DNA from: Streptomyces sp. TG1A-8
Lineage (GTDB): Bacteria; Actinomycetota; Actinomycetes; Streptomycetales; Streptomycetaceae
Assembly (NCBI RefSeq): GCF_030499535.1
Contig: NZ_JASTLB010000001.1
Location: forward strand, 930,001 to 994,000
Reading direction: 5' to 3'
Length of the DNA stretch: 64,000 bases
Numbering within the stretch: position 1 is the stretch's first letter; each line of letters starts with the position of its first letter. Shown here piece by piece: positions 16,580 to 25,235 of this stretch. A model generated the notes under the pieces. That model worked only from the letters and a program-made list of their open reading frames with translations. It was not told the origin of the DNA and ran no database searches. Both the position numbers and the translations under genes were made by a program.

Positions 16580-16900
16580 TCAGGCCAGGTGGAAGACCTC
16601 GGCGAGCGGTTTCATGGCCTCGTCGGGCCGGGCGCCGTCCGGTGACTCGAAGAACGGCGCCATCTCCGCCTGCCAGCGGGCGTTGACACCGGTGGCTTCC
16701 ATGCCGGCCCGGGCCGCGGCGAAGTCCTCGGTCTCCAGGTAGCCGACGAGCAGGCCGTCCTCGCGCAGGAACAGTGAGTAGTTGCGCCAGCCGGTCGCCC
16801 GCAGGGCGTCGAGCATCTCCGGCCAGACGGCCGTGTGCCGCTCGCGGTACTCGTCCAGGCGCTCCGCCCGGACCTTCAGCAGGAAGCACACGCGTTGCAT
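16580..16900 (-). CDS. rhaM: L-rhamnose mutarotase
   Basis: A 106-residue ferredoxin-like alpha/beta barrel enzyme that interconverts alpha- and beta-L-rhamnose so the isomerase receives its preferred anomer. Family signatures are the start MQRVCFLLKVR, then RLDEYRERHTAVWPEML with the active-site histidine, NYSLFLREDGLLVGYLE, and the C-terminal MKPLAEVFHL. The length is exactly that of the family. It follows the binding-protein gene after 17 bases as the last gene of the transporter operon. Confidence 0.93.
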   Translation of the reverse strand: MQRVCFLLKVRAERLDEYRERHTAVWPEMLDALRATGWRNYSLFLREDGLLVGYLETEDFAAARAGMEATGVNARWQAEMAPFFESPDGARPDEAMKPLAEVFHLA

Positions 16901-16917
16901 CAACGGGCCCCTTCGGC

Positions 16918-17997
16918 CTAGAAGTTGAACCGGTCGATGTTCTTCGCGTCGAACACGGTCGGCTTGCCCAGGTCGACCACGCCGTTCTTGCCGAGGGTGT
17001 ACGTGGTGGAGCCGGCCTTGAAGGTCTCGCCCTCCTTGCCGGTGATCTGCCCGGACGCCAGGGCCACGGCGGTGCGGGCGGCGAGGGCGCCGAGCTTGGC
17101 CGGGTCCCACAGCTCGAAGGCGTCGACGGTGCCGTTCTTGACGTACTTGCGCATGTCGTTGGGGGTGCCGAGGCCGGTCAGCTTCACCTTGCCCTTGTAC
17201 TTGGAGCCGGACAGGTACTGGGCGGCGGCCTTGATGCCGACGGTGGTCGGGGAGATGATGCCCTTCAGGTTCGGGTGCTCCTGCAGCAGGCCCTGGGTCT
17301 GCTGGAAGGACTGCTGGGCGTCGTCGTTGCCGTAGGCGATTTTGACGAGCTTGACGTCCTTGTACTTGGGGTCCTTCAGCTCGTCCTTCATGTAGCCGAT
17401 CCAGGTGTTCTGGTTGGTCGCGGTCTGCGCGGCCGACAGGATCGCGATCTCGCCCTTGTAGCCGATCTGCTGCGCGAGCAGCTGCACCTCGGTACGGCCC
17501 AGGTCCTCCGCGCCGGCCTGCGAGACGAAGACGTTGCGGCAGCCGGGGTTGGTGTCGGAGTCGTAGGTGACGACCTTGATGCCGCCGCTCATGGCCTGCT
17601 TGAGGGCGGTGCACAGGGCTCCCGGGTCCTGCGCGGAGACGGCCATGGCGTCGACCTGCTGCTGGGTGAGCGTGTTGACGTAACTGACCTGTCCGGAGGT
17701 GTCGGTGGCGCTGGAGGGTCCCACCTCCTTGTAGGACGAGCCCAGTTCGGTGAGGGCCTTCTGGCCGCCCTTGTCGGCGGTGGTGAAGTAGGGGTTGTTG
17801 ACCTGCTTGGGCAGGAAGCCGACGGTCAGGCCCTTCTTGGTGGCGGCGTTCGGGTCGGCCTTGCCGGCGGAGGCGGCCGATCCGCCGTCGTCCTTGACGT
17901 CGTGCTTGGTGGTGCCGCCGCAGGCGGTGGCGGCGAGGGCGAGGGTGGTGACGGCGGCGAGGGCGACGCCGGCGCGGCGGACGGAGGACGTGCGCAT
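16918..17997 (-). CDS. rhaS: Rhamnose ABC transporter substrate-binding lipoprotein
   Basis: A 359-residue sugar-binding protein of the RbsB/type I periplasmic-binding family. The N-terminus has two arginines, a hydrophobic core and the lipobox ending at Cys26 (LAATACGG), so the mature protein is anchored outside the membrane. The body shows VGFLPKQVNNPYF, VDAMAVSAQDP, GGIKVVTYDSD and the hinge segment typical of rhamnose binding proteins. GGAATCC precedes the ATG at 17997. It is co-transcribed with the permeases upstream and the mutarotase downstream. Confidence 0.92.
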   Translation of the reverse strand: MRTSSVRRAGVALAAVTTLALAATACGGTTKHDVKDDGGSAASAGKADPNAATKKGLTVGFLPKQVNNPYFTTADKGGQKALTELGSSYKEVGPSSATDTSGQVSYVNTLTQQQVDAMAVSAQDPGALCTALKQAMSGGIKVVTYDSDTNPGCRNVFVSQAGAEDLGRTEVQLLAQQIGYKGEIAILSAAQTATNQNTWIGYMKDELKDPKYKDVKLVKIAYGNDDAQQSFQQTQGLLQEHPNLKGIISPTTVGIKAAAQYLSGSKYKGKVKLTGLGTPNDMRKYVKNGTVDAFELWDPAKLGALAARTAVALASGQITGKEGETFKAGSTTYTLGKNGVVDLGKPTVFDAKNIDRFNF

Positions 17998-18032
17998 GGA
18001 GGATTCCTTTACGGGGGTGAGCGGGACGGGGG

Positions 18033-19022
18033 TCACGGCGTCGGTGTCGAGGTGACGGCCCTGCGGCCCCTCGCGACGGAGATCTGGCGTGCGACCCGGG
18101 GGCCGAGCACGGACACCACGAGCAGCACGCCGGTGACGACGATCTGCGACTGGGCGGAGACGTTGAGCAGGCTCATCACGTTCTGCAGCACGCCCAGCAG
18201 GAACACACCGGCGATCGCGCCGCCGAGCGTGCCCCTGCCGCCGTCGAAGTCGATGCCGCCGAGCAGCACGGCGGCGACGACGGACAGTTCGAGGCCCGTG
18301 GCGTTGTCGTACCGGGCGCTGGCGTAGTGCAGGGCCCAGAAGACACCGGTGAGCGCGGACATGAGGCCGGTGGCCACGAAGAGCAGGAGCTTGGTCCGAC
18401 GCACCCGGATCCCGGCGAACCGCGCGGCCTCCTCGCTGGCGCCGACCGCGAACAGCGAGCGGCCGAACGGGGTGGCGTGCAGGACGACGACGGCGATCGC
18501 GAGCAGGACCAGGAAGGGCAGGAAGGCCTGCGGCAGGAAGGTGCCACCGAGCCGGCCGGCGGCGAAGTCGAGGTACCGGCCGGGGAAGTCGGTCACCGCG
18601 TCCGAGCCGAGCACGATCTGCGCGATGCCCCGGTAGGCGGCGAGGGTGCCGATGGTGACGGCGAGGGAGGGCAGCCCGAGCCGGGTGACGAGCAGGCCGT
18701 TGACCAGCCCGCAGACCACGCCGAGCAGCAGGCACAGCGGGATGATCGTCTCGATGGTCATGCCCTCGTTCCACAGCTTGCCCATCACCGCCCCGGACAG
18801 CCCGGCGGTGGAGGCGACCGACAGGTCGATCTCGCCGGCGACCACCAGCAGGGTCATCGGCAGGGCGATGAGCGCGATCGGAAGCGTGTTGCCGATCAGG
18901 AAGGACAGGTTGAGGGCGTTGCCGAAGCCGTCCACGCATCCGAACGACAGCAGCAGCAGGACGATCAGGAGGGCGCCGACGACCGTGTCCCAGCGGATGG
19001 CGCGCGTCAACGACTCAGGCAC
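18033..19022 (-). CDS. rhaQ: Rhamnose ABC transporter permease
   Basis: A 329-residue membrane subunit of the carbohydrate ABC transporter (CUT2) family with about ten hydrophobic segments and the family motif region GEIDLSVASTAGLSGA. The EAA-like loop for ATPase contact is around EEAARFAGIRVRRTK. It overlaps the preceding permease gene by 8 bases, which implies coupled translation. It pairs with the 356-residue permease to form the channel. Confidence 0.92.
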   Translation of the reverse strand: MPESLTRAIRWDTVVGALLIVLLLLSFGCVDGFGNALNLSFLIGNTLPIALIALPMTLLVVAGEIDLSVASTAGLSGAVMGKLWNEGMTIETIIPLCLLLGVVCGLVNGLLVTRLGLPSLAVTIGTLAAYRGIAQIVLGSDAVTDFPGRYLDFAAGRLGGTFLPQAFLPFLVLLAIAVVVLHATPFGRSLFAVGASEEAARFAGIRVRRTKLLLFVATGLMSALTGVFWALHYASARYDNATGLELSVVAAVLLGGIDFDGGRGTLGGAIAGVFLLGVLQNVMSLLNVSAQSQIVVTGVLLVVSVLGPRVARQISVARGRRAVTSTPTP

Positions 19023-20085
19023 CGGCGTTCTCCTTGGTCAGGGCGGTCTTGCGGCGCGCCGACTTCTTCTTCAGGGCGGTGGCCACCCGCAGTGCGACGA
19101 TCCGGTCGACGGCGATGGCGAGCAGCAGCAGGACGCCGTTGATGGCGAGGACCCATACGGAGCTGACGCCGAGCGCGGGCAGCACGCTGTTGACGGAGGT
19201 GAGCAGCAGGGCGCCGAGGGCCGCGCCGTAGACGCTGCCGGAGCCGCCGGTGAAGGCGATGCCGCCGACCACGACCGCGCTGACGACGGTGAGTTCGTAG
19301 CCGTTGCCGGTGCCGGAGTCGACGTTGCCGAAGCGGGCCAGGTACAGCGCGCCGGCGAGCCCGGCGAGGGCGCCGCAGAAGGTGTAGGCGGTCAGGATCC
19401 GCTTGCGCACGGGGATGCCGGCGAGGCGGGCGGCCTCCGGGTTGGAGCCGAGGGCGTACAGCTCCCGCCCGCTGCTGAAGTGCTTGAGGTAGTAGGCGGT
19501 GGCGACCAGGACGACGAGCGCGATCAGGGCGAGCCAGGGGACCGCCGCCAGGCCCTTGGAGCCGAAGTCGACGAAGCCGCCGGGCAGGTCGGCCGCGGTG
19601 ATCTGCCGGGAGCCGACCCAGATGGAGTCGATGCCCCGGATGATGTACAGGGTGCCGAGGGTGACGACGAGCGCGGGCACCTGGCCGAGGCTGACGAGCA
19701 GGCCGTTGAGGAGGCCGAAGCCGACGCCGAGCAGGACCGCGAGGAGCAGCGCGACGACCGTGTCGCCCCCGCCGCGCAGGTAGGTGCCGGCGGCGAAGGC
19801 GCTGATGCCGAGGGTGGAGCCGACCGACAGGTCGACGTTGCGGGTGACGACGACCAGGGACTGGCCGGTGGCGACCAGCACCAGGATGGTGGCGTTGAGG
19901 AGCAGGTCCTTGACGCCCTGCTCGGACAGGAACTCGCTGTTGCCGGCCTGGGTGACGGCGATCATCGCGAGGAACACGACGAGGATGGCGAGTTCGCGCA
20001 TCTTGAAGACACGGTCCACCAGCCGGGTGCCGCTGGTCGCGGACACGTCGGCGGGCGGGGCGTGATCGGGTGCGGTCACCGTCAT
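19015..20085 (-). CDS. rhaP: Rhamnose ABC transporter permease
   Basis: A 356-residue CUT2 permease with about ten transmembrane segments and the motif RNVDLSVGSTLGISAFAAG. The loop NPEAARLAGIPVRKR resembles the matching region in the partner permease. The ATG at 20085 has AGGAGGG before it; this stretch is part of a 17-base direct repeat shared with the end of the ATPase gene. A 20-codon open frame fills the gap between the ATPase stop and this start. Confidence 0.92.
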   Translation of the reverse strand: MTVTAPDHAPPADVSATSGTRLVDRVFKMRELAILVVFLAMIAVTQAGNSEFLSEQGVKDLLLNATILVLVATGQSLVVVTRNVDLSVGSTLGISAFAAGTYLRGGGDTVVALLLAVLLGVGFGLLNGLLVSLGQVPALVVTLGTLYIIRGIDSIWVGSRQITAADLPGGFVDFGSKGLAAVPWLALIALVVLVATAYYLKHFSSGRELYALGSNPEAARLAGIPVRKRILTAYTFCGALAGLAGALYLARFGNVDSGTGNGYELTVVSAVVVGGIAFTGGSGSVYGAALGALLLTSVNSVLPALGVSSVWVLAINGVLLLLAIAVDRIVALRVATALKKKSARRKTALTKENAGA

Positions 20086-20144
20086 GCGGCGGCCCTCCTG
20101 GACAGGGGCCGCGCGGCGGCCCTCACGGCGGTTGTCGTCCTCAT
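20082..20144 (-). CDS. 20-codon micro-ORF bridging rhaT and rhaP
   Basis: ATG at 20144 overlaps the rhaT stop as ATGA, and its TGA at 20082 overlaps the rhaP start as ATGA. It encodes a basic peptide ending SRRAAA, and the end of RhaT reads GRAAA. The bases TCATGCGGCGGCCCTCC occur at both 20082-20098 and 20141-20157, so a local duplication of the 3' end of rhaT probably made it. Its likely effect is to keep ribosomes coupled between the two genes. A product with a function is doubtful. Confidence 0.4.
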   Translation of the reverse strand: MRTTTAVRAAARPLSRRAAA

Positions 20145-21658
20145 GCGGCGGCCCTCCCGGTGGCGGCGGCCATCACCGTCTCCTCGGTGGCCGCCTCGCG
20201 CGGGATCTCGGCGGTGATGCGGCCCTCGTGCATGACGAGCACGCGGTCGGCCATGCCGAGGATCTCCGGCAGGTCGGAGGAGATCATCAGGACGGCGACC
20301 CCGTCGGCGGCCAGTTCGCTGAGCAGGCGGTGCACCTCGGCCTTGGTGCCGACGTCGATGCCGCGGGTCGGCTCGTCCACGATCAGCACCTTCGGGCCGG
20401 TGGCGAGCCACTTGGCGAGGACGACCTTCTGCTGGTTGCCGCCGGACAGGGTGGCGACGGCGTCGGCGATCCGGGCGTACTTCACCTGCAGCCGCACCGC
20501 CCAGTCCAGGGAGCGGCTGCGTTCGGCGCCCCGGTCCACCAGGCCCGCCCGCACGGTGGTGCGCAGGCCGGTCAGGCCGATGTTCCGCTCGATGGACATG
20601 TCCATCACCAGGCCCTGGGCGCGCCGGTCCTCCGGGACGAGGGCGAGTCCGGCGGCCATCGCGGTGGAGGGCGCGCCCCTGGTGAGCCCGCGTCCGTCGA
20701 CCTCGACCTCGCCGGCGTCCCACCGGTCGACGCCGAAGACGGCCCGGGCCACCTCGGTGCGGCCGGCGCCGACGAGTCCGGCGAGACCGACGATCTCACC
20801 GCGGCGCACCTCGAAGGAGACGTCGGTGAACACCCCTTCGCGGGTCAGCCGCCGCACGCTCAGGGCGACGTCGCCGGGGCGGACGTCCTGCTTGGGGTAC
20901 AGCTCGTCCAGGTCGCGGCCGACCATCCGGCGGACCAGGTCGTCCTCGGTCATGCCGTCGAGGGGTTCGGAGGCGATCCAGGCGCCGTCCCGCAGGGTGG
21001 TCACCCGCCGGCAGATCTGGAAGATCTCCTCCAGGCGGTGGGAGATGAACAGCACCGCGGCCCCCTGGTCGCGCAGGGTGCGCACCACGCCGAAGAGCCG
21101 GGCGACCTCGCTCCCGGTCAGGGCGGCCGTGGGTTCGTCCATGATCAGGACGCGGGCGTCGAAGGAGAGCGCCTTGGCGATCTCCACGATCTGCTGGTCG
21201 GCGATGGACAGCCCGCGGGCGGGCCGGTCGGGGTCGAGGTCGACGCCGAGCCGCTTCATCAGGGCGGTCGTGGCCGCGCGGGTGGCCTTGTGGTCGATCC
21301 GGCCCAGAGTCCGGCGGGGCTGGCGGCCCATGAAGATGTTCTCGGCGATCGACAGGTCGGGGAAGAGGGTGGGCTCCTGGTAGATGACGGCGATGCCGGC
21401 GTCGCGCGCGGCGCCCGGGCCGTCGAAGACGACGGGCTCGCCGTCGAGCAGCACCTGCCCGGTGTCCGGCCGGTGGACCCCGGCGAGGGTCTTGATCAGG
21501 GTCGACTTGCCCGCGCCGTTCTCGCCCGCGAGGGCGTGCACCTCGCCAGGCAGCAGCTCCAGGGAGACGTCCCGCAGGGCGCGCACGGCGCCGAACGACT
21601 TGGAGACGCCCGTCAGCGCCAGCACCGGGGTGGGTCCCGTGTCGGGCGGGTGGGTCAT
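20141..21658 (-). CDS. rhaT: Rhamnose ABC transporter ATP-binding protein
   Basis: A 505-residue twin-cassette sugar ATPase of the RbsA/XylG type. The first Walker A is GENGAGKST near residue 50, with signature [15 protein letters not shown] and Walker [11 protein letters not shown]. The second half has a degenerate Walker A ([13 protein letters not shown]), signature [15 protein letters not shown] and Walker [12 protein letters not shown]. This asymmetry is normal for the family. The ATG at 21658 follows CTAGGAG. It is the first gene of the minus-strand operon, whose promoter and LacI-type operator lie at 21702-21757. Confidence 0.93.
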   Translation of the reverse strand: MTHPPDTGPTPVLALTGVSKSFGAVRALRDVSLELLPGEVHALAGENGAGKSTLIKTLAGVHRPDTGQVLLDGEPVVFDGPGAARDAGIAVIYQEPTLFPDLSIAENIFMGRQPRRTLGRIDHKATRAATTALMKRLGVDLDPDRPARGLSIADQQIVEIAKALSFDARVLIMDEPTAALTGSEVARLFGVVRTLRDQGAAVLFISHRLEEIFQICRRVTTLRDGAWIASEPLDGMTEDDLVRRMVGRDLDELYPKQDVRPGDVALSVRRLTREGVFTDVSFEVRRGEIVGLAGLVGAGRTEVARAVFGVDRWDAGEVEVDGRGLTRGAPSTAMAAGLALVPEDRRAQGLVMDMSIERNIGLTGLRTTVRAGLVDRGAERSRSLDWAVRLQVKYARIADAVATLSGGNQQKVVLAKWLATGPKVLIVDEPTRGIDVGTKAEVHRLLSELAADGVAVLMISSDLPEILGMADRVLVMHEGRITAEIPREAATEETVMAAATGRAAA

Positions 21659-21701
21659 GGGGGCTCCTAGACGACACCGGCGGCAGCACCTCACGGCGTC
21701 A

Positions 21702-21713
21702 TGAAAGGTTTCA
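21702..21713. promoter_or_regulatory. LacI-type operator for the rhaTPQSM operon
   Basis: TGAAAGGTTTCA is a 12-bp dyad with a non-symmetric centre, almost the same as the perfect site at 21868. It lies 15-26 bases downstream of the proposed -10 of the minus-strand promoter, so a bound LacI protein would block transcription. Confidence 0.75.
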
Positions 21714-21727
21714 ACTGGATTGCCGGG

Positions 21728-21757
21728 ACGTTAGGCACCGCAGGGTTGTCGCGTCAA
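21728..21757 (-). promoter_or_regulatory. Promoter of the rhamnose transporter operon
   Basis: On the minus strand TTGACG (21757-21752) and TAACGT (21733-21728) are 18 bases apart. They fit the TTGNNN/TANNNT vegetative pattern. The rhaT start is 70 bases downstream. Confidence 0.6.
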
Positions 21758-21831
21758 TGGTTCCGTGTCGAAAAACTTCCGAAAGCTCTAGGTCACGGAC
21801 GGGTCACGGGAAGAGAGCACCGGCGGATCGC

Positions 21832-21860
21832 TTGACACCCATCCGGGGGGCTCATAACTT
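21832..21860 (+). promoter_or_regulatory. Promoter of the rhamnose catabolic operon
   Basis: TTGACA at 21832-21837 and TAACTT at 21855-21860 are 17 bases apart, a very good match to the vegetative consensus. The LacI-type operator at 21868-21879 covers the expected start point. Confidence 0.7.
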
Positions 21861-21867
21861 GCCGTCC

Positions 21868-21879
21868 TGAAACGTTTCA
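21868..21879. promoter_or_regulatory. LacI-type operator for the rhaI-rhaEW-rhaB operon
   Basis: TGAAACGTTTCA is a perfect 12-bp palindrome with the central CG typical of LacI-family sites. It lies 8 bases past the -10 element. Together with 21702-21713 it gives the two divergent rhamnose promoters the same geometry. Confidence 0.85.
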
Positions 21880-21924
21880 CGCATTCCAGCGTTCCGACCC
21901 ACCCCACACCTCAGGAGTCCCGAA

Positions 21925-23085
21925 GTGACCGACCTCGCCGCGGTGAAGGCCGCGCTCAAGACCCAGGCCGTCGAGACGCCGTCGTGGGCGTACGGGAACT
22001 CCGGGACGCGCTTCAAGGTGTTCGCGCAGGCCGGTGTGCCGCGCTCGCCCTGGGAGAAGCTCCAGGACGCCGCGAAGGTGCACGAGTTCACGGGCGTGGC
22101 GCCCACGGTCGCCCTGCACATCCCGTGGGACGCGGTGGACGACTACGCCGCGCTCGCCGAGTACGCCGGGGAACGCGGCATCGGGCTGGGCGCCGTCAAC
22201 TCCAACACCTTCCAGGACGACGACTACAAGCTGGGCAGCATCTGCCATCCGGACGCGGGGGTGCGCCGCAAGGCCGTCGACCACCTGCTGCGGTGCGTCG
22301 ACATCATGGACGCGACCGGCTCCCGGGACCTGAAGCTGTGGTTCGCGGACGGGACCAACTACCCCGGCCAGGACGACGTGCGCACACGCCAGGACCGGCT
22401 GGCGCAGGGGCTGACCGAGGTGTACGCGCGGCTCGGCGACGACCAGCGCATGCTGCTGGAGTACAAGCTCTTCGAACCGGCCTTCTACACGACGGACGTT
22501 CCCGACTGGGGAACGGCGTACGCGCACTGCCTCAAGCTCGGGCCGAAGGCGCAGGTCGTGGTCGACACCGGGCACCACGCGCCGGGGACCAACATCGAGT
22601 TCATCGTGGCGACGCTGCTGCGGGAGGGCCGGCTCGGCGGGTTCGACTTCAACTCGCGCTTCTACGCCGACGACGACCTGATGGTCGGCGCCGCGGACCC
22701 GTTCCAGCTGTTCCGCATCATGTACGAGGTCGTCCGGGGCGGGGGGTTCACGTCCGAGGTCGCGTTCATGCTCGACCAGTGCCACAACATCGAGGCGAAG
22801 ATCCCGGCGATCATCCGCTCCGTGATGAACGTCCAGGAGGCCACGGCCAAGGCCCTGCTGGTGGACCGGGCGGCGCTGGCCGCCGCGCAGGCCTCGGGGG
22901 ACGTGCTGGGCGCCAACGGCGTGCTGATGGACGCCTACAACACGGACGTGCGGCCGCTGCTGCGGGAGGTCCGCGAGGAGATGGGGCTGGACCCCGACCC
23001 CATGGCCGCGTACGCGCGGTGCGGCTGGGCCGAGCGGATCGTCGCCGAGCGGGTCGGCGGGGAGCAGTCGGGGTGGGGCGCCTGA
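21925..23085 (+). CDS. rhaI: L-rhamnose isomerase
   Basis: A 386-residue TIM-barrel aldose isomerase of the actinobacterial/Pseudomonas type that converts L-rhamnose to L-rhamnulose. The metal-site segments are visible: LEYKLFEPAFY (Glu), VVDTGHHAPGTN (Asp, His) and DFNSRFYADDDL (Asp residues). HIPWDAVDDY and NSNTFQDDDYKLGS near the N-terminus are also characteristic. The start is GTG at 21925 after TCAGGAG. It is first in the operon with the aldolase/dehydrogenase and kinase genes. Confidence 0.94.
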   Translation: MTDLAAVKAALKTQAVETPSWAYGNSGTRFKVFAQAGVPRSPWEKLQDAAKVHEFTGVAPTVALHIPWDAVDDYAALAEYAGERGIGLGAVNSNTFQDDDYKLGSICHPDAGVRRKAVDHLLRCVDIMDATGSRDLKLWFADGTNYPGQDDVRTRQDRLAQGLTEVYARLGDDQRMLLEYKLFEPAFYTTDVPDWGTAYAHCLKLGPKAQVVVDTGHHAPGTNIEFIVATLLREGRLGGFDFNSRFYADDDLMVGAADPFQLFRIMYEVVRGGGFTSEVAFMLDQCHNIEAKIPAIIRSVMNVQEATAKALLVDRAALAAAQASGDVLGANGVLMDAYNTDVRPLLREVREEMGLDPDPMAAYARCGWAERIVAERVGGEQSGWGA

Positions 23086-23195
23086 GCGCCCGCCCGGTCC
23101 CCGCCCGCCACGGGCCGCGTGCGGCCGGCCGCTCCCGCACCACGGCCCCGCGCCCCTGATCCTCCGACCGTCTCTCCAGTAAGGACCGCATCGCC

Positions 23196-25235
23196 ATGGC
23201 AACCCATCCCGAAGCCGACGCCCTCCTCGCCCGTTCGCACCGGCTCGGTGCCGATCCCCGCAACACCAATTACGCCGGCGGCAACGCCTCCGCCAAGGGC
23301 ACCGGCACCGATCCCGTCACCGGTGGGGACGTGGAGCTGATGTGGGTGAAGGGGTCCGGCGGCGACCTCGGGACGCTCACCGAGGCGGGCCTGGCCGTGC
23401 TGCGGCTGGACCGGCTGCGGGCGCTGGCCGACGTCTACCCCGGCGTGGAGCGCGAGGACGAGATGGTCGCCGCCTTCGACTACTGCCTGCACGGCAGGGG
23501 CGGGGCGGCCCCCTCCATCGACACCGCCATGCACGGGTTGGTCGACGCCGCGCACGTGGACCACCTGCACCCCGACTCGGGCATCGCCCTCGCCTGCGCG
23601 GCCGACGGGGAGGAGCTGACCGCCGAGTGCTTCGGCGACTCGGTGGTGTGGGTGCCGTGGCGGCGGCCCGGGTTCCAGCTCGGCCTGGACATCGCCGCGG
23701 TCAAGGAGGCCAACCCGCGGGCCGTCGGGTGCGTCCTGGGCGGACACGGCATCACCGCCTGGGGCGACAGCTCCGAGGAGTGCGAGCGCAACTCGCTGCA
23801 CATCATCCGCACCGCCGAGGCCTTCCTGGCGGCCAGGGGCAGGGCCGAGCCGTTCGGCCCGGTGATCGAGGGCTACGGGGCGCTGCCCGAGGCCGAGCGG
23901 CGGGAGCGGGCCGCGGCCCTCGCGCCGTACGTCCGGGCCATCGCCTCCCGGGACCGGGCGCAGGTCGGTCACTTCACCGACTCCGAGGTCGTCCTCGACT
24001 TCCTGGCCCGCACCGAGCACCCGCGGCTCGCCGCGCTCGGCACCTCCTGCCCGGACCACTTCCTGCGCACCAAGGTCCGCCCCCTCGTCCTCGACCTGCC
24101 GGCGACCGCCCCCGTCGAGGACGCGGTCGCCCGGCTGGCGGAGCTGCACGCCGCGTACCGCGAGGAGTACGCCGCCTACTACCGGCGGCACGCCGAACCG
24201 GACTCCCCCGCCATGCGCGGCGCCGACCCGGCGATCGTGCTCGTGCCCGGCGTGGGCATGTTCTCCTTCGGCAAGGACAAGCAGACCGCCCGGGTGGCCG
24301 GCGAGTTCTACGTCAACGCCGTCAACGTGATGCGCGGGGCCGAGGCCGTGTCGGCGTACGCGCCGATCGAGGAGGCGGAGAAGTTCCGCATCGAGTACTG
24401 GGCCCTGGAGGAGGCCAAGCTCCGGCGGATGCCGAAGCCGAAGCCGCTCGCCGCGCGGGTCGCCCTCGTCACGGGGGCCGGCAGCGGGATCGGCAGGGCG
24501 ATCGCACACCGCCTGGCCGCCGAGGGGGCGTGCGTCGTCGTCGCCGACCTGGACGGGCGCAACGCCTCGGCGGTCGCCGAGGAACTGGGCGGTCCCGACA
24601 GGGCCGTGGCCGTCACCGTCGACGTGACCGACGAGGAGCAGATCGCCGCGGCCTTCAGGGCGGCCGTACTGGCCTTCGGCGGGGTCGACCTGGTGGTGAA
24701 CAACGCGGGCATCTCCATCTCCAAGCCGCTGCTGGAGACGTCGGCGAAGGACTGGGACCTGCAGCACGACATCATGGCCCGCGGGTCCTTCCTGGTGTCG
24801 CGGGAGGCGGCCCGGGTGATGATCGCGCAGCGGCTGGGCGGCGACATCGTCTACATCGCCTCCAAGAACGCCGTCTTCGCCGGCCCGAACAACATCGCCT
24901 ACTCCGCCACCAAGGCCGACCAGGCCCACCAGGTGCGGCTGCTGGCCGCCGAGCTGGGCGAGCACGGGATCCGGGTGAACGGCGTCAACCCGGACGGGGT
25001 GGTGCGCGGCTCGGGGATCTTCGCGGGCGGCTGGGGGGCACAGCGGGCCGCCGTGTACGGGGTTCCGGAGGAGAAGCTGGGCGAGTTCTACGCGCAGCGG
25101 ACCATCCTCAAGCGCGAGGTGCTGCCCGAGCACGTGGCGAACGCGGTGTTCGCGCTCACCGGCGGCGAGCTGACCCACACCACCGGACTGCACGTCCCCG
25201 TCGACGCGGGTGTGGCGGCCGCGTTCCTGCGATGA
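23196..25235 (+). CDS. rhaEW: Bifunctional rhamnulose-1-phosphate aldolase / L-lactaldehyde dehydrogenase
   Basis: A 679-residue fusion. Residues 1 to about 410 form a class II aldolase (RhaD/FucA-like) domain with the metal-binding histidines in DHLHPDSG and GGHGITAWG; it should cleave L-rhamnulose 1-phosphate to DHAP and L-lactaldehyde. Residues about 420-679 are an SDR with TGAGSGIGRA from 426, NNAGISISKP, Tyr569 and Lys573 (YSATK) and DGVVRGSG. This domain should oxidise L-lactaldehyde to L-lactate with NAD. The arrangement matches the known RhaEW-type fusion. The kinase gene overlaps its stop by ATGA. Confidence 0.93.
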   Translation: MATHPEADALLARSHRLGADPRNTNYAGGNASAKGTGTDPVTGGDVELMWVKGSGGDLGTLTEAGLAVLRLDRLRALADVYPGVEREDEMVAAFDYCLHGRGGAAPSIDTAMHGLVDAAHVDHLHPDSGIALACAADGEELTAECFGDSVVWVPWRRPGFQLGLDIAAVKEANPRAVGCVLGGHGITAWGDSSEECERNSLHIIRTAEAFLAARGRAEPFGPVIEGYGALPEAERRERAAALAPYVRAIASRDRAQVGHFTDSEVVLDFLARTEHPRLAALGTSCPDHFLRTKVRPLVLDLPATAPVEDAVARLAELHAAYREEYAAYYRRHAEPDSPAMRGADPAIVLVPGVGMFSFGKDKQTARVAGEFYVNAVNVMRGAEAVSAYAPIEEAEKFRIEYWALEEAKLRRMPKPKPLAARVALVTGAGSGIGRAIAHRLAAEGACVVVADLDGRNASAVAEELGGPDRAVAVTVDVTDEEQIAAAFRAAVLAFGGVDLVVNNAGISISKPLLETSAKDWDLQHDIMARGSFLVSREAARVMIAQRLGGDIVYIASKNAVFAGPNNIAYSATKADQAHQVRLLAAELGEHGIRVNGVNPDGVVRGSGIFAGGWGAQRAAVYGVPEEKLGEFYAQRTILKREVLPEHVANAVFALTGGELTHTTGLHVPVDAGVAAAFLR

